Shown here: one piece after another, positions 45,574-54,084 of the stretch
Numbering within the stretch: the stretch's first letter is position 1
How the letters are laid out: every line of letters starts with the position of its first letter
Origin: Nonomuraea sp. PA05
GTDB lineage: Bacteria; Actinomycetota; Actinomycetes; Streptosporangiales; Streptosporangiaceae
Direction: 5' to 3'
NCBI RefSeq assembly: GCF_008086045.1
Contig: NZ_VSEY01000065.1
Coordinates: 1-54,344, forward strand
Length of the DNA: 54,344 nt
Position numbers and translations under genes: made by a program
The notes under the pieces: generated by a model
What the model was told of the DNA's origin: nothing
Database searches by the model: none
What the model saw: only the letters and a program-made list of their open reading frames with translations

Positions 45574-46802
45574 CGGACGGCGCTCGCCGCCGCCTGCTGT
45601 GCCGCCGTCATCGCCTCCTGCGGTGGCTTCGACCCGCTCAGCGCCGCCTGCACCGCGCCCCACATCGGCTCGGAGATCTTCGGGTACTTGGTGCCGAGGT
45701 TGTCGCTGGTGCGGCCCTTGGCGGCCTTGACCGCCTCCACCCACACCGTCAGCTCCTCGTTCGCGGCGACCTGCTTGGCCTGCACCGCCTCGGTCGCGGC
45801 GATGTACGACAGCGTCGTGTCGGTGGTGTAGGCGTTGCCGGCGCTGGTCAGGCAGGCCACCAGCTTCTGCGAGGTGGCGTAGCGGCCCGTGTCGGCCTGC
45901 ACGGGCACGCTGACGAACTCGCCGCCCGTCGGCGCGGGCGCCGTGCCGCCGGCCTTGGCCGGGATGGGGATGATGCCGTACTCGAAGCCGGTCTTCTTGG
46001 CGTTGGCGAGCTGCCAGGTGCCGTTCTCGCCGAAGGCGAAGTCGCCGGTGGCGAACTCCTGCCAGCTCGTCGTCTGCGTGTTGCCGATGACCGAGTTGGG
46101 CGCGTACCCCTTCTTCACCCAGTCGGCCCAGAGCGTCACCGCCGCGACGCCCTCGGCGGAGTCCAGCTTGGTCAGGCTCGCGCCCGCGCCCCAGAACCAG
46201 GGCAGGAACTGGAAGCTGCCCTCCTCGGTGCCGATCGCCGAGAACGTGATGCCCTTCTTGCCCGACGCCTTCACCTTCTCCAGCGCCGCCGTCAGCGTCG
46301 CCCAGTCCTTGACCGACGCCGGGTCCACGCCGGCCTCGTCCAGCACCGCCTTGTTGTAGTAGAGCGCCAGGGTGTTGGCGCCGATCGGGACGCCGTACGT
46401 CTTGCCGCCCGTCTGCCCGGCGGCCAGCAGGTTCGGCGCGATCGAGGAGGTGTCGGTCTTCGTCTCCTCGGTCGTGGTCAGCACCCCCGCCTCGGCCAGC
46501 GTGGAGACCACCGGGTTGTCCACGATCAGCACGTCGGGTGGGTTGCCCTGCTGGGCGGCCAGCAGCGCCTTGTTCGTCAGGTCCGTGGTGTCGAAGCCGG
46601 TGCGCTCCACCTTCACCCCGGCCTCGGCGCCGCACGTGTCCAGGAGTTTCACCCAGTCCGAGCTCTTGTCGAACTGCGGGTAGGGGTCCCAGATCGTGTA
46701 CGCGGTGCTGGTCGCGGCCGGCGCGCCGGGTGTGGAGCCGCAGGCCGCCAGGGTGACGGCGGCCAGGGCCAGGCAGGCCGCCCGGGGGACGAAGCTCGCC
46801 AT
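45570..46802 (-). CDS. Sugar ABC substrate-binding lipoprotein (410 aa)
   Basis: The lipobox LAACGS marks a lipoprotein. The mature part is a family-1 solute-binding protein: AAQQGNPPDVLIVDNPVVST, GKTYGVPIGANTLALYYNKA, GDFAFGENGTWQLANAKKTG and IIPIPAKAGG. It probably binds an oligosaccharide released by the secreted glycosidases. It lies between the second glycosidase (17 bp) and the permeases (4-bp overlap), so it is part of one operon. Confidence 0.94.
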   Translation of the reverse strand: MASFVPRAACLALAAVTLAACGSTPGAPAATSTAYTIWDPYPQFDKSSDWVKLLDTCGAEAGVKVERTGFDTTDLTNKALLAAQQGNPPDVLIVDNPVVSTLAEAGVLTTTEETKTDTSSIAPNLLAAGQTGGKTYGVPIGANTLALYYNKAVLDEAGVDPASVKDWATLTAALEKVKASGKKGITFSAIGTEEGSFQFLPWFWGAGASLTKLDSAEGVAAVTLWADWVKKGYAPNSVIGNTQTTSWQEFATGDFAFGENGTWQLANAKKTGFEYGIIPIPAKAGGTAPAPTGGEFVSVPVQADTGRYATSQKLVACLTSAGNAYTTDTTLSYIAATEAVQAKQVAANEELTVWVEAVKAAKGRTSDNLGTKYPKISEPMWGAVQAALSGSKPPQEAMTAAQQAAASAVR

Positions 46803-46819
46803 GTCGGTTGATTCCTCTC

Positions 46820-48526
46820 TCAGGTGAGCTGGATGTAGTCCAGCTCGGCGTATCCGGTGCCGCCCGCGAAGTACGGCGAGCCCTTGGCCAGGCGGATCAC
46901 GTTGTAGCCCGCGCGGAGCGTGACGGTGGTGCCGGCCGTGGCGCCGAACTGGCCCCACCCGGCGGTCGGCGGGTAGCTGACCGTGCTCCAGGCGCCGCCG
47001 TTGTAGGCCAGTCCCTGCGTGGCGGTGGCGCCGGTGCCGTTGGCGTAGCCGATCGTCATCGTGTACGCGCGGGCGGCCGGCACGTTGACGACGAAGTCGA
47101 CGTAGCTGTCGGTGCGGGGCGTGCCCGCGTTGTCGATGCGGCCCACGTACCCGCCGCCCGACGCGCTCGCGGCGCTCAGCCGCTGGGCGCGGAACACCGA
47201 CGCGTTCTCCGCCTCGTAGCGCTGCTGGTAGGCGGGCACGCCGGAGGCCGGCTCGACGACGAGCTGGTAGGCGCTGGTGGCCACCATGTTCGGCACGGAC
47301 ACGCTGAGCTGGCCGCCGCTGACCGTCCTGGTCGTGGTGGAGACCGTCGCCGGCGCCGTCACGGCGGTGAAGCGGCCGCTCGACGGCGTGGACAGCAGCG
47401 TGACGCGCACCGAGGAGCCGAGCGCGCCGAGACCGGTCAGGTTGACCGTGTTGGTGCCCGCCTCGTTGCCGAACACCACGTTCACGATCCTGCGGGTGCC
47501 GTCGTAGGAGGCGAAGCCGTCCAGGCCCGTCTGGGTGCTCGGGGTCGTGGTGAGCATGCCGCCGGCCATGTCGCCGTACCACTTGTACAGCCACCACGTG
47601 CCCGTCGGCTGGCTGTTGTTCACGACCAGGCCGTTCATGGTGCCGTACTCGTACCAGAAGGCGCGGTGCGCCGACTCCGCGCCGCCGCGCTCCAGCTTGG
47701 CCACGTAGCTGGCGATCCGGCCCGGCACGTCCACCTCGGCCGGGGCGGCGTACTCGTTGATCGACAGGCGGCGCGGGCTGATGCCCAGCGACGCCTCCAG
47801 GTTGCGGTAGTCGGCGATGTCCGACGCGATCCTGACCGGGTCCTGCAGCTCGTGCCAGCAGATGACGTCGGGCAGCGTGCCGGTGTCCCTGGCGCGGGTC
47901 AGGAACGCCTGCATCCAGGAGCGGTTGTAGACCGCCGTGCTCGGGCCGACGATCGGGGTCTGCGGGTCGAGGGCGCGCACGGCCCGGTGCGTACGCACCC
48001 AGCCGTCGTTGAAGTTGCCCGCCGCCGCCGTGTTCCAGGTGTAGTCGGGCTCGTTCCAGAGCTCCCAGCCGATCACGTTCGTGACCGTGGTCGCGTTGAG
48101 CCTGGCCCTGACCATCGTGTCCACCTTGGCCAGCCAGTCGTCCCAGCTCACCCACCGGTAGGGGAAGTCGGGGTAGATGTCCGGCATCCTGATGAACTGG
48201 CCCGCGCCGACGCGGGTGGCCTGCGGGGCGATGAGCAGGGAGTCGCCGCCGGGCGGCTGGCCGTTGGGACGCTGGCCGACGCCGGGGGCGGGCTGCGTCA
48301 GTGAGTTGACCTTGATCGGCAGCAGCGTCGAGTCCGCCGGTCTGGAGTTCTCCGCCAGGCCGTACAGGCCGCCCGAGGCGGCGTGCGTGACCGGGCGGAA
48401 GGGGCGGGCGACGTCCACGGTGAGGGTCGCGCCCGCCGCGTGGGCGGGGGCCGCCGGTAACCCGCAGGCGAGCAGGGCGGCGGTGAGTAAGACGGCGGCG
48501 GTTCGCTTCGGCCGGGGGGTGGACAC
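46820..48526 (-). CDS. Secreted clan-A-like glycosidase with C-terminal CBM (568 aa)
   Basis: A signal peptide (AAVLLTAALLACGLPAAPAH) leads a TIM-barrel catalytic domain with the acid/base in GWELWNEPDYTWN and the probable nucleophile in LSINEYAAPAE, then a beta domain and a CBM6/35-like module (YEAENASVFRAQRLSAAS to YAELDYIQLT). Shared blocks (DVICWHEL, WWLYKWYGDMAGG) match the 1190-aa enzyme, so the two are paralogues with different accessory domains. GTG 48526 has GCGAGG upstream. Probably GH39- or GH30-like; specificity unknown. Confidence 0.85.
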   Translation of the reverse strand: MSTPRPKRTAAVLLTAALLACGLPAAPAHAAGATLTVDVARPFRPVTHAASGGLYGLAENSRPADSTLLPIKVNSLTQPAPGVGQRPNGQPPGGDSLLIAPQATRVGAGQFIRMPDIYPDFPYRWVSWDDWLAKVDTMVRARLNATTVTNVIGWELWNEPDYTWNTAAAGNFNDGWVRTHRAVRALDPQTPIVGPSTAVYNRSWMQAFLTRARDTGTLPDVICWHELQDPVRIASDIADYRNLEASLGISPRRLSINEYAAPAEVDVPGRIASYVAKLERGGAESAHRAFWYEYGTMNGLVVNNSQPTGTWWLYKWYGDMAGGMLTTTPSTQTGLDGFASYDGTRRIVNVVFGNEAGTNTVNLTGLGALGSSVRVTLLSTPSSGRFTAVTAPATVSTTTRTVSGGQLSVSVPNMVATSAYQLVVEPASGVPAYQQRYEAENASVFRAQRLSAASASGGGYVGRIDNAGTPRTDSYVDFVVNVPAARAYTMTIGYANGTGATATQGLAYNGGAWSTVSYPPTAGWGQFGATAGTTVTLRAGYNVIRLAKGSPYFAGGTGYAELDYIQLT

Positions 48527-48558
48527 GTTCGTACCTCGCTCGTTCTAGAGGGGTTCTG

Positions 48559-50523
48559 TCATGGCGTGCCGGTCGTGGGCAGCCAGACCCGCATCGGGCC
48601 CTGGCTGCGGTTGCCCCACAGGAAGTAGGGGACGGCGGTGAGCTGGAGCGGGGCGGCGCCGGTCGGGCGCCGGTCGGTGGTGTGGAGCGGGACGTTCGTG
48701 ACGTCGAGCGCCTTCCCGGACGCTGTGATCACCACGGGGGCGGTGCCGGTGGGCCGGAGCGGGGCGTCACCGTCGAGGCGGACGTCCTCCAGCACCACGC
48801 CGTCAGGCAGGTCGTGCTGCTCCAGGCAGTAGACGAGCGGGCCGCGCGCCAGCGCGACGCAGCCGCGCACCGCGTCCACGCGCGGGTGCGGGCGCACCTG
48901 CCTGACGGGCATGCCCAGGTCCAGCACGACGCTCGTGCCCTCGCCCCACGCCCTGGACAGCCGGAGGTAACCGGCGTCCACGGACGCGCGGGCCGGCTCG
49001 CCGTCGATCAGCACGCTGAACGAGGAGCACCAGGACGGCACGCGCAGCGCCAGCGTCCACTCCTCGGGCGCGCTCACGGTGAGCTCCACCCGGCCCTGCC
49101 ACGGATAGTCCGTACGCACCCGCACCGTGGCCGGGCCCGCCTCGATCGTCGCGGCGGCGTACAGGTGCAGTTGCAGGCCACTCGCGTCGCCGGTGGCCAG
49201 GTAGGCGGGCAGGGAGGCCATCAGGCGGGCGATGTTCGGCGGGCAGCAGGCGCACGAGTACCACGGCAGGCGGTGGCCCGCCGACTCCTCGCCCGCGTTG
49301 GTGTGGCCGGTGCGCAGGTGCAGGGGGTTGGAGTAGAAGAAGTGCCTGCCGTCCTCGGAGACGGCCGCGGCGACGGCGTTGTGCAGCACGCGCTCCATCT
49401 CGTCGGCGTACCTGGCCTCGCCGGTGGCCAGCAGCAGGCGCCAGCTCACGTGGAAGGCGGCGATCGAGGCGCAGGTCTCGGCGTACGCGCGGTCGGCCGG
49501 CAGCTCGTACGGGTCGCCGTACGCCTCGTCGCGGTGGCGGGAGCCGTGGGCGCCGGTCACGTACGTCCTGGTGCCGATCGCGTCGTCCCACAACCGGCGG
49601 GACGCCGCCATCAGCGCCTCGTCGCCCGTCTCCACCGCGACGTCCACCATGCCCGCCAGCAGGTAGAGCTGGCGCACCGAGTGACCGGTCACCTCGCGGG
49701 CCTCGCGCGGCGGCACGTGGTCCTGGTGGTAGCGGGGGCCGAAGCGGCCGCGCTCCAGCAGGCCGCGGCCGCGCAGGTCGAGGAAGCGCCTGGCCAGGTC
49801 GAGGTAGGGGTGGTGCCCGGTGAGCCGGTAGAGCTCGGCCAGCGCCGTCTCGATCTCCGGGTGCCCGCACACCTCCTCCACCTGCGAGAACCGCTCGACC
49901 AGCAGGTCCGCGAAGTGCCTGGCCACCGCGACCAGCTCCGGGCAGGCGCCGGTGCGGCCCGCGGCCACGGCGGCCTGGATGAGGTGCCCGGCGCAGTAGA
50001 GCTCGTGGCTCCAGACCGGCTTGAGCCAGCGCTGGTCCGGCTCGGCGAGGGTGAAGTAGGAGTTGAGGTAGCCGTCGGGGTGCTGGGCGCGGGCGAGCAG
50101 CGCGACGGTGTCGTCCACGAACTTGCGCAGGCCGGGGTCGCCCGCGACGTCTTCCAGACCCGGGTCCGCGCTGGGGGCGGCCAGTTCGCGCAGGCCAGGG
50201 TCCGCGCTGGGGGCGGCGAGCTCCCACAGGGCCGCCTCCAGCGTCTTGTGCACGTCGGAGTCGGCGAACCACATGCCCGCGAACTCCTCGCCGGTCTCCC
50301 CGGCCGCGGCCCGCAGGTTGCCGAGGTTGCCGCTGCTCTCCAGCCGTTCGATGCAGTGCGGCAGCGTCTGCCCGGCGTTGCGCCGCCGCCACTGCCCGAG
50401 CAGGCCGCCGTCGTCCAGCCGCACGTGGTCCAGCCCGAGCGGGTGCAGCGCGCCGGGGCCGGGGGTGGCCGGGCCGGCGGCACGGGTCGCCAAGGGGTTG
50501 CCTGAGGGTTTCGGCGCAGTCAT
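48559..50523 (-). CDS. GH127-family beta-L-arabinofuranosidase-like enzyme (654 aa)
   Basis: GH127 enzymes remove beta-L-arabinofuranose and use a Cys nucleophile held by a Zn-Cys3-Glu site. Visible are NAGQTLPHCIERLESSGN, HPDGYLNSYFTL, HELYCAGHLIQA, TGHSVRQLYLLAGMVDV, AYAETCASIAAFHVSWRLLL (Glu and Cys) and the YSCACCPPNIARLMASL cluster that supplies the cysteines. No signal peptide, so it acts in the cytoplasm on imported sugars. A 12-aa duplication (ELAAPSADPGLR type, about 50160-50235) lies in the N-terminal part. It is the first gene of the operon, divergent from lacI. Confidence 0.9.
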   Translation of the reverse strand: MTAPKPSGNPLATRAAGPATPGPGALHPLGLDHVRLDDGGLLGQWRRRNAGQTLPHCIERLESSGNLGNLRAAAGETGEEFAGMWFADSDVHKTLEAALWELAAPSADPGLRELAAPSADPGLEDVAGDPGLRKFVDDTVALLARAQHPDGYLNSYFTLAEPDQRWLKPVWSHELYCAGHLIQAAVAAGRTGACPELVAVARHFADLLVERFSQVEEVCGHPEIETALAELYRLTGHHPYLDLARRFLDLRGRGLLERGRFGPRYHQDHVPPREAREVTGHSVRQLYLLAGMVDVAVETGDEALMAASRRLWDDAIGTRTYVTGAHGSRHRDEAYGDPYELPADRAYAETCASIAAFHVSWRLLLATGEARYADEMERVLHNAVAAAVSEDGRHFFYSNPLHLRTGHTNAGEESAGHRLPWYSCACCPPNIARLMASLPAYLATGDASGLQLHLYAAATIEAGPATVRVRTDYPWQGRVELTVSAPEEWTLALRVPSWCSSFSVLIDGEPARASVDAGYLRLSRAWGEGTSVVLDLGMPVRQVRPHPRVDAVRGCVALARGPLVYCLEQHDLPDGVVLEDVRLDGDAPLRPTGTAPVVITASGKALDVTNVPLHTTDRRPTGAAPLQLTAVPYFLWGNRSQGPMRVWLPTTGTP

Positions 50524-50541
50524 CCAGCTCTCTCTTGGAAA

Positions 50542-50628
50542 GTTAGGAAAAGGTTTGCCTCAAGCTAGCAACGCCGTATTGCCGGAGTCAACGGGAGGTA
50601 GAGTGGCGACGGGCAAGGTGTTAGGAAA
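50542..50628. promoter_or_regulatory. Divergent LacI/GH127 promoter with repeated operator
   Basis: On the minus strand TTGACT (50586-50591) and TAGCTT (50562-50567), 18 bp apart, form a promoter for the glycosidase operon. GTTAGGAAA occurs at 50542-50550 (just downstream of the -10) and again at 50620-50628, close to the lacI start. The pair are good candidates for LacI-protein binding sites. Confidence 0.6.
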
Positions 50629-50640
50629 GTGGAGGAAAGT

Positions 50641-51666
50641 ATGGGGAAATTGGAGCGTCACGCGACGATCGCCGACGTCGCGGCGCTCGCCGGGGTGTCG
50701 GTGGGCACGGCCTCCAAGGCGCTCAACGGGCGCGGGTCCCTGCGCGAGGAGACCCGCACCCGGGTCAGGGACGCCGCCAGGCAGCTCAACTTCGAGGTGA
50801 ACGCCGGCGCCCGCAGCCTGCACTCGGGCCGCACGTACACCGTCGGAATGATCACCACGGACACCATCGGCCGATTCAGCATCCCGGTGCTGATGGGCGC
50901 GGAGGACGCGCTCGGCGCCGGGCAGATGTCGGTGTTCCTGTGCGACGGGCGCGACGACCCGATCCGGGAGCAGTACCACGTCAAGACGCTGCTCAGCCGG
51001 CGCGTGGACGGCATCATCGTCACGGGCCGCCGCACCGAGGCGCGCGCGCCGATCGCCGCCAGGCTGCCCGTGCCCGTCGTCTACGCCTTCATCAGCTCGA
51101 CCGATCCCGCCGACTGCTCCGTGGTGCCCGACGAGGAGGGCGGGGCGCGCAAGGCCGTGGAACACCTGCTCGCCATCGGCCGCACCCGCGTGGCGCACGT
51201 GACAGGGCCCGAGCACCACCACTCCGCCCGCGTGCGCTCGGCCGCCGCCGTCCAGCGGCTCACCGACGCGGGGCTCGCCCTGGCGGGGCCGCCGCTGTTC
51301 GGCGCGTGGAGCGAGGCCTGGGGGCGGCAGGCCGTGGGGATGCTGCTGGCGGGCGGCACCTCGTTCGACGCCGTCTTCTGCGGCAGCGACCAGATCGCGC
51401 GCGGCGTCGCCGACGCGCTGCGGGCCGTCGGGCGGCGGGTGCCCGATGAGGTGGCGCTGATCGGGTACGACAACTGGGACGTCATGGCCGAGGCCTGCCA
51501 GCCGCCGCTGACCAGCGTCGACATGAACCTGGAAGGGCTGGGCAGGACGGCCGCCGAGATGCTGCTCGCCGCCATCAACGGCAGCCCCGCGCCTGGACGG
51601 CACGCCCGGCCGTGCCACCTCGTGGTCCGGGAGTCCACGACCGTCCCGCTGGTGCCCGCCCCGTGA
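50641..51666 (+). CDS. LacI-family repressor of the glycan operon (341 aa)
   Basis: The DNA-binding head is ATIADVAALAGVSVGTASKA, then LNGRGSLREETRTRV, and the hinge helix AGARSLHSG precedes a periplasmic-binding-like sensor with VGMITTDTIGRFSIPVLMGA, VFCGSDQIARGVADALRAVG and IGYDNWDVMAEACQPPLTSV. ATG 50641 has GGAGGAAAG upstream. It is divergent from GH127 and the natural regulator of that operon, released by an imported sugar. Its terminator is shared with the convergent phosphatase gene. Confidence 0.94.
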   Translation: MGKLERHATIADVAALAGVSVGTASKALNGRGSLREETRTRVRDAARQLNFEVNAGARSLHSGRTYTVGMITTDTIGRFSIPVLMGAEDALGAGQMSVFLCDGRDDPIREQYHVKTLLSRRVDGIIVTGRRTEARAPIAARLPVPVVYAFISSTDPADCSVVPDEEGGARKAVEHLLAIGRTRVAHVTGPEHHHSARVRSAAAVQRLTDAGLALAGPPLFGAWSEAWGRQAVGMLLAGGTSFDAVFCGSDQIARGVADALRAVGRRVPDEVALIGYDNWDVMAEACQPPLTSVDMNLEGLGRTAAEMLLAAINGSPAPGRHARPCHLVVRESTTVPLVPAP

Positions 51667-51691
51667 CGCCGGTCCCTCACCCGTACCGGCG
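51667..51691. terminator. Bidirectional hairpin between convergent genes
   Basis: CGCCGGT (51667-51673) pairs with ACCGGCG (51685-51691) around an 11-nt loop. It starts right after the lacI stop and ends 5 bp before the phosphatase stop. Confidence 0.6.
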
Positions 51692-51696
51692 GGAGG

Positions 51697-52737
51697 TCAG
51701 TCGCCCGGCCGGTACAGCAGCAACATCGCCGCGTCATCCAGCAGCGGCCCGCCCGTGTGCTGCACCAGATCCGCCCGCAACGCGTCCAGCCCCGCCTGCG
51801 GCTCGTCCCGCCGCAACAACGGCACCCGCTCCTCCAGCGGATAGAACTCCCCCCGCCCGTTGCGCGCCTCGATGACCCCATCGGTGTAGAACAGGATCCG
51901 ATCCCCGCCCCCGAACGGCACCCGATGCTCCTTGACCGCCGCCGGCTCCAGCGCCCCCAGCCCCAGCGGCAGGCCGGGGTCGGGTGGTTCGGCGGTGCGG
52001 AGCGTGCCGTCGCCCAGGACGAGCAGGGGCGCCGGGTGCCCGAAGTTCACCAGCGTCATCTCGCTCTCGTGGATCTCGGCGATGATCGCGGTGACGAACT
52101 GCTCCCCGCCGAGGTGCCGGGTCAGGCTGGCCTCCAGCCGTTCGCCGATGTCGGCCAGGCCGGGCTGGTCGTAGGCGGCCTCCCTGAACGCCCCCAGCAC
52201 CCACGCCGCCGTCTCCACCGCCGCGAGCCCCTTGCCCTGCACGTCGCCGATGAGCAGCCGCACGCCGCGCGGGGTCGTGACGATCTCGTACAGGTCGCCG
52301 CCGATCTGGGCCTCGGCCGCCGCGGAGGTGTACGACAGCGCCACCCGCAGGTCCCCCGCCCGCCGGGGCACGGGCCGCAGCAGGACGCGCTGCGCGGCCT
52401 CCGCGACCTGCCGGACGCTGGCCAGCTCGCGCTCACGCCGCAGGCGCAGGCGGCTGGCCAGCATGCTGGCCGCCGTCACGCCCACGATGCTGATGACCGT
52501 GAGGTTGTTCTCGAAGGTGAACAGCAGGTCGTTGTAGACGGCCATGGGCACGCAGAGCGCCAGCGCGACGGCGCCGACGGCGGCGGTGCGGCGCACGCCG
52601 CCCGACACGGACGCGAAGGCGGGGCCGAGGGTGAGCAGCGGCAGGAAGACGAGGTTCTCACCGGCCAGCAAATCGGTGAGGGCGACCCCGAGCATGACGA
52701 CGAAGGGCAGCCAGCGCAGGATTCGCAGTGACCTCAT
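51697..52737 (-). CDS. Membrane PP2C/SpoIIE-type serine phosphatase (346 aa)
   Basis: Four N-terminal hydrophobic segments (for example LVFLPLLTLGPAFASV and LTVISIVGVTAASMLASRL) are followed by a linker and a SpoIIE-like PP2C domain with QIGGDLYEIV, LLIGDVQGKGLAAVE, RILFYTDGVIEARN and LLDDAAMLLLY, which keeps the metal Asp residues. Such proteins act on anti-sigma-factor antagonists; no partner gene is adjacent. ATG 52737 has no strong ribosome site. Confidence 0.92.
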   Translation of the reverse strand: MRSLRILRWLPFVVMLGVALTDLLAGENLVFLPLLTLGPAFASVSGGVRRTAAVGAVALALCVPMAVYNDLLFTFENNLTVISIVGVTAASMLASRLRLRRERELASVRQVAEAAQRVLLRPVPRRAGDLRVALSYTSAAAEAQIGGDLYEIVTTPRGVRLLIGDVQGKGLAAVETAAWVLGAFREAAYDQPGLADIGERLEASLTRHLGGEQFVTAIIAEIHESEMTLVNFGHPAPLLVLGDGTLRTAEPPDPGLPLGLGALEPAAVKEHRVPFGGGDRILFYTDGVIEARNGRGEFYPLEERVPLLRRDEPQAGLDALRADLVQHTGGPLLDDAAMLLLYRPGD

Positions 52738-52848
52738 CCGACCCCCGAGTGAACATCATCCGACGTCCCAGCATCCCGCAGGAAACCCACCGTTCTCAAC
52801 CCGTGAGGCCGGGCATCCGGCCGTGCGCGATTCCCGAATACGCTTCGA

Positions 52849-52922
52849 CGGCATATGCAGGATTTGCCGGACATTTGATGAAACGTGTTCGCGTCGGTAC
52901 GCACCGTGAAATCCGTATGCCG
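52849..52922. other. Long-range inverted repeat upstream of the membrane protein
   Basis: Arm 1 (52849-52865, CGGCATA...GGATTT) and arm 2 (52909-52922, AAATCCGTATGCCG) are complementary apart from a small bulge, with a loop of about 43 nt. It lies in the 249-bp gap between divergent genes and could be a leader structure or operator pair. I see no riboswitch signature. Confidence 0.45.
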
Positions 52923-52986
52923 CTTTTCTGGTCCTTCTCTCCGCTCGATATGGATAGATTCACTCTGACGGAAAGGAGTCAGCAAC

Positions 52987-54084
52987 GTGGCATTGGCCGA
53001 CGCCGGCATCCGGCGATTACTGGTGGATTCGGGGGAGCCCCGAGGATGGGTGTCCCCCAGGACCGACCTGGTGACGGCGCTGCTCGGGGTGTGGTTCGGG
53101 GTCGGGCTGATGATCGACGCCTGGGCGCACACCAATCTGACGGAGCTGGAGACGTTCTTCACCCCGTGGCACGCGGTGTTCTACTCGGGGTTCGCGGTGG
53201 TCTCCGGCTGGATCCTCTGGCAGGTGTGGCGGAACGTGCGCACCGGCAGGCAGGGGCTGGCGGCCGTGCCCACGGGATATCTCGCCGGGCTGGTGGCCAT
53301 CCCCGCGTTCGCCGCCTTCGGATTCGCCGACATGATGTGGCACACCATTCTGGGCATCGAAACGAGCCTCGACATTCTTTTCAGCCCCTCACATCTGGGG
53401 CTCATCGTGACGATGCTCCTCATCATCACCACACCGCTCCGCTCCGCGTGGAACGCCCCCGACGTGGGCGCCCGCCCGGCACTCGGCCGGCTGCTGCCCG
53501 CGCTGATCGGGCTCGCGTTCGCCACCACTCTGGTGTCGCTGTTCCTCTCGTACGGCGACGCCATGCAGTACCGCCCCGCCCGCATCGTCGAGGCGTTCTC
53601 CTCCGTGAACGACCCGGGCGCCGACCGGCTCGCCCTGGCCATGGTCGTCACCAACGTCGTCGTCCTCAGCCCCGTGCTGCTGCTGGCGCGCCGGTGGGTG
53701 CTGCCGTTCGGCTCGGTCACCGTCATGTACACGATCGCCGTGCTCATGCCGGGGGCTCAGACGGAGTTCCAGAACGTGCCGGTGCTGGTGTCGTTCATCG
53801 TCGCCGGGCTCGTCAGCGATCTGCTCGTCCGGTGGCTGCGGCCGTCGGGGGAGCGGCGCGGCGCCTACTGGGCGTTCGCCGGGCTGTCGGCGTTCGCCAC
53901 CTGGACGCTGTACATCGGGATCTCGTCGGTCGCGGGTGGTGGGCTGCCGGCCGTGCCCGAGTTGTGGACCGGGGCGCCGATCATCGCTGGGCTGATCGGG
54001 CTGGCGCTCGGGGCGCTGTTCCTGCCCAATGCGGTCGCCGCGAAGGACGCCGGGGCGGGCACGATCGACGCCGGGCGGGCATGA
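52987..54084 (+). CDS. Polytopic membrane protein, paralogue of the gene at 15610 (365 aa)
   Basis: Same layout as the protein at 15610: LMIDAWAHTN, FFTPWHAVFYSGF, GFADMMWHTILGIE and FSPSHLGLIVT in the N-terminal half, then about five further membrane segments. The shared His/Asp/Glu set and the matching TTPLRSAW/TSPLRSWW motif show homology over most of the length. GTG 52987 follows AAGGAG with 8-nt spacing. Unlike its paralogue it has no AKR partner and no MerR-type dyad. Function unknown. Confidence 0.85.
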   Translation: MALADAGIRRLLVDSGEPRGWVSPRTDLVTALLGVWFGVGLMIDAWAHTNLTELETFFTPWHAVFYSGFAVVSGWILWQVWRNVRTGRQGLAAVPTGYLAGLVAIPAFAAFGFADMMWHTILGIETSLDILFSPSHLGLIVTMLLIITTPLRSAWNAPDVGARPALGRLLPALIGLAFATTLVSLFLSYGDAMQYRPARIVEAFSSVNDPGADRLALAMVVTNVVVLSPVLLLARRWVLPFGSVTVMYTIAVLMPGAQTEFQNVPVLVSFIVAGLVSDLLVRWLRPSGERRGAYWAFAGLSAFATWTLYIGISSVAGGGLPAVPELWTGAPIIAGLIGLALGALFLPNAVAAKDAGAGTIDAGRA

